DNA of 64,000 nucleotides from Rhynchospora pubera (lineage: Eukaryota; Streptophyta; Magnoliopsida; Poales; Cyperaceae): assembly GCA_028095005.1 (NCBI GenBank), contig CM051463.1, positions 79,899,002 through 79,963,001 on the forward strand. Direction: 5' to 3'. Under the pieces are notes generated by a model that ran no database searches, was not told the origin of the DNA, and saw only the letters and a program-made list of their open reading frames with translations. Of the stretch, positions 59,791-64,000 are shown piece by piece; within the stretch, counting starts at the first letter, position 1; every line of letters begins with the position of its first letter. Made by a program: the position numbers and the translations under genes.

Positions 59791-60979
59791 TTTACTTTTT
59801 TAAAATATTTTATTTTTTAATATGTTCAAACAATAAAGAAATGAGCTACCAAAAAAAAATAAAATAAAATCATCGATTAATCTTTTAACAAAAATATTTT
59901 GACAATTTTGTACTGATATATATACTAAATTTGTAGAATAGTCAAATAAACTGTAACTTGAAAAAATAATCGTGTCATGTTGGCAATCTTGAAAAAATAA
60001 CAAGATTTGACACGACACGACTAACACGCAATACAAACTAACACGATACGACAACACGTATTTAATTTTTAACATTATAAAAAATAGCATCATACTTCTT
60101 TTAAATAATTTTTTCTAAAAAAATTATTTAAATTAATTTTATATTAAAATTCAAATTATAATTGTACTTTCTTTTTTAATGTCTATTTACTTTTTTTTAA
60201 TCTGTTGAAACAATAAAGAAATGAGTTAGCAAAATAAAAATCATCTATTAATCTTTCAACACAAAAAAATAAATAAAAGTTTCTAACACGACGTGTCGAT
60301 GCGACCGACAAATTGTGTTGCGAGTATCATGTTGGTTCGTGTTCGTGTTGCGTGTTAGTTGTGCCGTGCCAAATCGTATTAATTTTTCAAGATTACTAAC
60401 ACGGCACGATAACACGATCGTGTCGTGCCAATTCCGTACTCGTATCATGTCGTATCGTGCCAATTCTGTACTCGTGTCGTGTCTGTTTGAAGAACCCAAC
60501 ATACAAGTAAAATTGAACAATTTAAAAAATATTAATCATATATATGTAAAATTACATTACAAGTTATTCAAATAATAAACAAAAGTAAAATAAAAACAAA
60601 ATAAAACGAAAAGAAAAGAAATTAACTTGCAAAGTAAAACGGCAAAAGAAAAAAAGAAGACATTGCGCAAAAAAAAATCTAAACCCCACCCTCTCTCTGT
60701 GTTTAATGCAGTTAATGCACCCCTCTCTCTCTCTCTGTGACATTGCGCAAAAAACCAAAAGAAAACAGAGGTGTCAGCCTGGAAAAAAGAAAAAAAAAAT
60801 GTTATAGTGGCAATAGCAATGTCTCTATAGCGGCAAAGCATTACCGCTATAGGACTGGACTATAACGGCAATATCATTGCCGCTATAACTGTGCTCCTTT
60901 TAAATTTCAGAGGGTGTTTTGTCTTTTTTAAAATTGTTAGGGATATTTTTGTCATTGATATAAATTTTCCTAAAATTTG

Positions 60980-61871
60980 ATAAAATCTTCACTCTACTAA
61001 AAAATGTTCTTGGAAAAATATGACATGTGTTGTGGTCTGGTTAGATAGAATTGTGTTTAATAAACAACCTAATCGACTTTTAATTGCATTTTTTATAACA
61101 GATGAGTTAAACCACTCCATCTGTCATAAATCTTCACAAATATTTACATTAGCAAACTCAACGGAGGTGGAAAAATAAAGCCAGTACTACACAACTTTCT
61201 ACCAACAAGCTCGCTCAAGTCTCATGCACTTCAGATGTTACAATTGTCTCTTCTTCAATCGTAAAACATCATTCCCTGTTAGAGTGTTAGTAACAAGGCA
61301 TGCATTTCTTATGATAGGTACATATCGATGACTTAATCTCGACCAGTTTTTTGTTTTTGAAGTTTTGGAGCACAAGAACAATGTTATCTCGACCAGGTAC
61401 ATATATCGTTATAAACACTTAACGTACTATTGGAAAATAAAAACGACCAGCTGACATTTTTATGCAAATTTTATAACAAGTATGCAAATTATGCTATTAA
61501 ACAAAATTTTGCAACCCAAAAAAAAAACGTAATTTGTTCATTTAAAATTATAAACAAAGATAAATAATTAAAATTTAAGTCCAATTTAAAATTTGTGGCC
61601 ACAACAAAATTATCATAAGTTATATATAATAACGAAAGGTGATTTTATGAATTTTATTAATTTACATATGGATATTGGAACTATTTGAAATTTTGAGAGC
61701 ATGCGAGCAAATTGACTCAAAAGAAAAAAAAAAAGAAAGAAAGAAGGAAATTTCCAAAAAATCTAAACCTCTACCCTTCCATCCATCCAGAACAAAACCC
61801 CATGGAGTGAGGAGTGAGGAGTGAGGAGTGAGGAAGAGAGAAAAGAAAAATAAACCCCATTTTTCCGTCCG
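60980..61871. other. Upstream region of the Ycf45/SPD1-like gene
   Basis: AT-rich to about 61700. Then GA/AAAG tracts and a short GTGAGGA tandem repeat (61805-61833) lie just before the start codon, probably the leader. No other gene recognised. Confidence 0.5.
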
Positions 61872-63500
61872 ATGCCTCTCCTCCGTCTGTCCTTTCCCCT
61901 CCTCCCACCTCCACCCTCTCTTCCTTCCACCCACGTCCCTCTCTCCTTCCCTCACTTGTACACCCCAACTCTCCCTTGCTTTCCTCTGCCACCGGGACCC
62001 ACCTCCCCATTTTCCTTCCCCAAGCCCAAGGTCTACAATTACGAAGACTCTGTCTCTCCCAGTTCCAGCTTTGCAGTAGGAGATGATATTGATATTGATA
62101 TTGATTCTAGTGACATAGGGAGACTGTTGGAGCTCTTACCCGGTGAATTGCGGCAGCGGGTCGTTGATCACCCGGACAGAAATGAGCTGGTGGAGATTGT
62201 CATGGACTTGGGCCGTCGCCCTCTGGCCCGTTTCCCCTCCGGCGATTTCTTCCTCTCCGACCGGCCCATCTCAGCCCAAGACATCCTCCATGCCACTTCT
62301 CAGGTACATATATATATATACCTCTTTATATTTTAGGATTAGAGGCAGGTATAATCTCCAGTCGTACAATCTATTATTGTGACATTTGATGCGAAATTTT
62401 TTAATTACTTAATTCAGAACATAAATGGCAGGTAAGCAGGTCGAGCTGGACCTGGGTTCTAATTTAATTAGTTCAGGTGTCTAATGTCAAGTTGATAGTT
62501 AAATTGAATCAATTTCAGATTGAGTAAATTTAGGATCGAATTTGTTTCATGTTGGGGTATAATCACACAAAAATCGTTTTGACTTGCTGTTTGGTTATCT
62601 TGTAGGGGCCGTTTGGATTGCTTAGGAAGTTGGGGAATTTGGGGAAGTTGCAATTCCTAGGAATAAATTTATTGAGAAGTGTGTAATTTTGTGAAGAGTT
62701 TGGATTGTTTATAATAAATTTATGGTAGGAAGATGAAATTCCCCAAAATCCCATGGGGATCCAAACGGCCCCGTAAAGTTGAGTAACTTTGTAGTTGCAC
62801 GCATAATGGATTCAAGTTGGGACATGAATTTTCAAGTTCAGGTTGGGTCAGGTTAGTAGTCAGCTTTGGGTTGCATAAGGAATGTATCAAGATACAAGCG
62901 CACGTTTGTTTTGTGCTCCTCTGGTTTACACAGGCATAGTGGGTTAATTATAGCCGTGAGCTCTAGTGAAGAGTGAAGCAACTATGAGTAGTATGCTTGC
63001 AATGCACTAATAGTTTTGAGGATTGATAAAACATGGCAAAGTTTTTGTTAGGTTGGTGATTTCGGGGAAGACAACCGAGCGGGCATCAGTCGAACTCTTC
63101 ATAGAATAAGTGCTATAAGGAACCGCAAGGGAACAATAATAGGCCTCACATGCAGAGTTGGCCGAGCAGTAACAGGAAGTGCAAATTTATTGCGCGACTT
63201 GGTCAAAGATGGCAGTTCTCTCTTGCTAATTGGTCCTCCTGGTGTGGGCAAGACCACCATCATAAGGTTCTTCTTTTTTGCCTCACATTTCTTCTTGACA
63301 TTCCTCACTTATAAGTAAGGTTGTTCAAGATATTACATCTTCTGTCCAGAGAAATAGCACGGATGCTGGCAGATGATTATAAAAAGAGAGTTATGATAGT
63401 TGACACATCAAATGAGATTGCAGGGGATGGTGATATTCCGCACCCAGGAATTGGTGGTGCCCGTAGGTTGCAAGTGCCTGATTCTGATACGCAACACAAG
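61872..63500 (+). CDS. Ycf45/SPD1-like P-loop ATPase, 5' part (gene continues past the window)
   Basis: Three exons are visible: 61872-62303, 63052-63266 and 63350-63500, giving 266 residues. The N-terminus is Pro/Ser-rich (PLLPPPPSLPSTHVPLSFPH), with few acidic residues until ~55, and may be a chloroplast transit peptide. A DIDIDID tract and LLELLPGELRQRVVDHPDRN then precede the ATPase core, which opens VGRAVTGSANLLRDL and has Walker A GPPGVGKTT (205-213), then REIARMLADDYKKRVMIVDT, SNEIAGDGDIPHPGIG and GARRLQVPD. This matches the chloroplast Ycf45 group, to which the seedling plastid development protein SPD1 belongs. Walker B is expected downstream, outside the window. Exon 3 has no GT donor at the expected end; CACAAG|GCACAT would be a GC-AG intron. 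Otherwise the frame stops 22 codons on. Intron 1 carries a MITE. Confidence 0.82.
62605..62772. mobile_element. 168-bp MITE of the GGGGCCGTTTGG family in intron 1
   Basis: The termini are GGGGCCGTTTGGATTGC and GGATCCAAACGGCCCC. The exact 3-bp TSD is GTA (62602-62604 and 62773-62775). Same length as, and closely similar to, the copy at 9732-9899. The inverted arms extend inward through GAATTTGGGGAA and TTCCCCAAAATC. Confidence 0.92.
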
Positions 63501-64000
63501 GCACATCTTCTGATTCTCTTTCCACTTTCTTTTGGCAATTTCTGTCAATACGCATGCAATTTTTCGTAACAGTGCTTTGTGCCTAATCATGCCTTTCTTT
63601 ATTTATACTTATTAAAATATATATTCAGTCTCAGGCGGTATGTACTATTTGTTTATGTATTTCATTTATTTGTTATATCTTTCATGAAGGACCTTATGTT
63701 TTGTTCTACTCGCAAAGAATATATCTAACACTTCTGATATTTGCAATCACCACCTGTGGAAAAAAAAAACTTAATTTATTTGCAATGTCTAACTCTAACA
63801 ACAACAACAACAACAACAACTAAGCCTTTTGTCCCAAACAAGTTGGGGTAGGCTAGAAAAGAATCCCAGCAAAAATGTCACCAAAAAAAAATAATAATAA
63901 TATATAAAAAATCAGCAAAAATGTTGAACTCTAAAACAAGGTTAAATCAAGCAAGATGGCTAAATATACCCCTAACGATTTTACATCTACTAGTAACAAT
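63501..64000. other. Intron 3 of the Ycf45/SPD1-like gene with a (CAA)n tract
   Basis: No further exon is recognised before the window end. A (CAA)n microsatellite near 63798-63820 runs into AAGCCTTTTGTCCCA and AACAAGTTGGGGTAGGCT. On the minus strand this reads as the short hairpin followed by a (TTG)n tail that ends plant RTE-type LINEs and SINEs derived from them, so a 3'-end fragment of such a retroposon is likely. Confidence 0.55.

Larger units (their letters stand above)
56543..60970. mobile_element. Non-autonomous Mutator-like element with ~0.7-kb inverted arms, split by a solo LTR
   Basis: The exact 9-bp TSD TAAAATTTG flanks it (56534-56542 and 60971-60979). The ends are GGAAAATTTTTATC and, reversed, GGAAAATTTATATC. 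The arms are inverted over several hundred bases: GACAAAAATACC, GACAAAACA...CTCTGAAATT, then repeated TATTGCCGCTATAG words, CT/GA tracts, TTGCGCAATGTC, and a CGACACG cluster, in the same order outside-in on both sides. Left arm 56543-57321; right arm about 60275-60970. Without the LTR (57322-59790) and one TSD the element is ~1.95 kb and non-coding. Long inverted arms plus a 9-bp TSD are classic for Mutator-like elements. Confidence 0.92.

Noticed and set aside
61662..62079. Minus-strand frames rich in Gly/Glu/Arg
   Set aside because: Shadow of the CT-rich leader and first exon of the Ycf45/SPD1-like gene.
1..64000. Integrated viral (pararetrovirus) genes
   Set aside because: No movement, coat or reverse transcriptase motif was recognised in any frame I read.

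Overview
The window is nuclear DNA of a flowering plant. It is AT-rich, its genes have short GT-AG introns, and it holds plant-typical families: an IQ67-domain (IQD) protein, a BAHD acyltransferase, a GDSL esterase/lipase, an ATL-type RING-H2 protein and a Ycf45/SPD1-like P-loop ATPase. Most of the remaining DNA is nested transposable elements and satellite DNA. I cannot name the species. I see no bacterial or organellar block, no CRISPR array and no viral gene.

Layout: 1-6.6 kb is a ~170-bp satellite in two arrays of opposite orientation. A truncated LTR lies exactly at the switch, and a block carrying a MYB/SANT-like gene interrupts the second array. 6.7-10.3 kb is a duplicated ~0.95-kb block flanking a truncated Copia-like LTR; its second copy leads into the gene for RNA polymerase III subunit RPC9 (10.6-11.9 kb). 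13.1-15.0 kb holds a solo LTR and a Mutator-type MITE. 16.3-23.3 kb holds two convergent genes, a prolyl aminopeptidase-like hydrolase (+) and a GDSL esterase/lipase (-). 24.2-25.3 kb holds a non-autonomous hAT and two identical tRNA-Leu(AAG) genes facing each other. 26.3-26.7 kb is an intronless RING-H2 gene. 27.2-49 kb is gene-poor and built of nested transposons whose boundaries can be read from target-site duplications (TSDs). 49.8-53.2 kb is the IQD gene, 54.0-56.0 kb the BAHD gene (-), and 56.5-61.0 kb a long-TIR Mutator-like element with a solo LTR inside. From 61.9 kb to the end is the 5' part of a Ycf45/SPD1-like ATPase gene.

The genes look like unrelated housekeeping and enzyme genes with no sign of acting together. 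I found no new functional gene system. The distinctive content is structural: the inverted satellite, a MITE family with 10-bp TSDs (one insertion confirmed by an empty site, another split by a solo LTR), a hAT containing a Mutator element, a second MITE family found in three gene contexts, the inverted tRNA pair, and a probable GC-AG intron. Exon joins were worked out by hand from splice consensus, reading frame and remembered family features; no database search or alignment was run.
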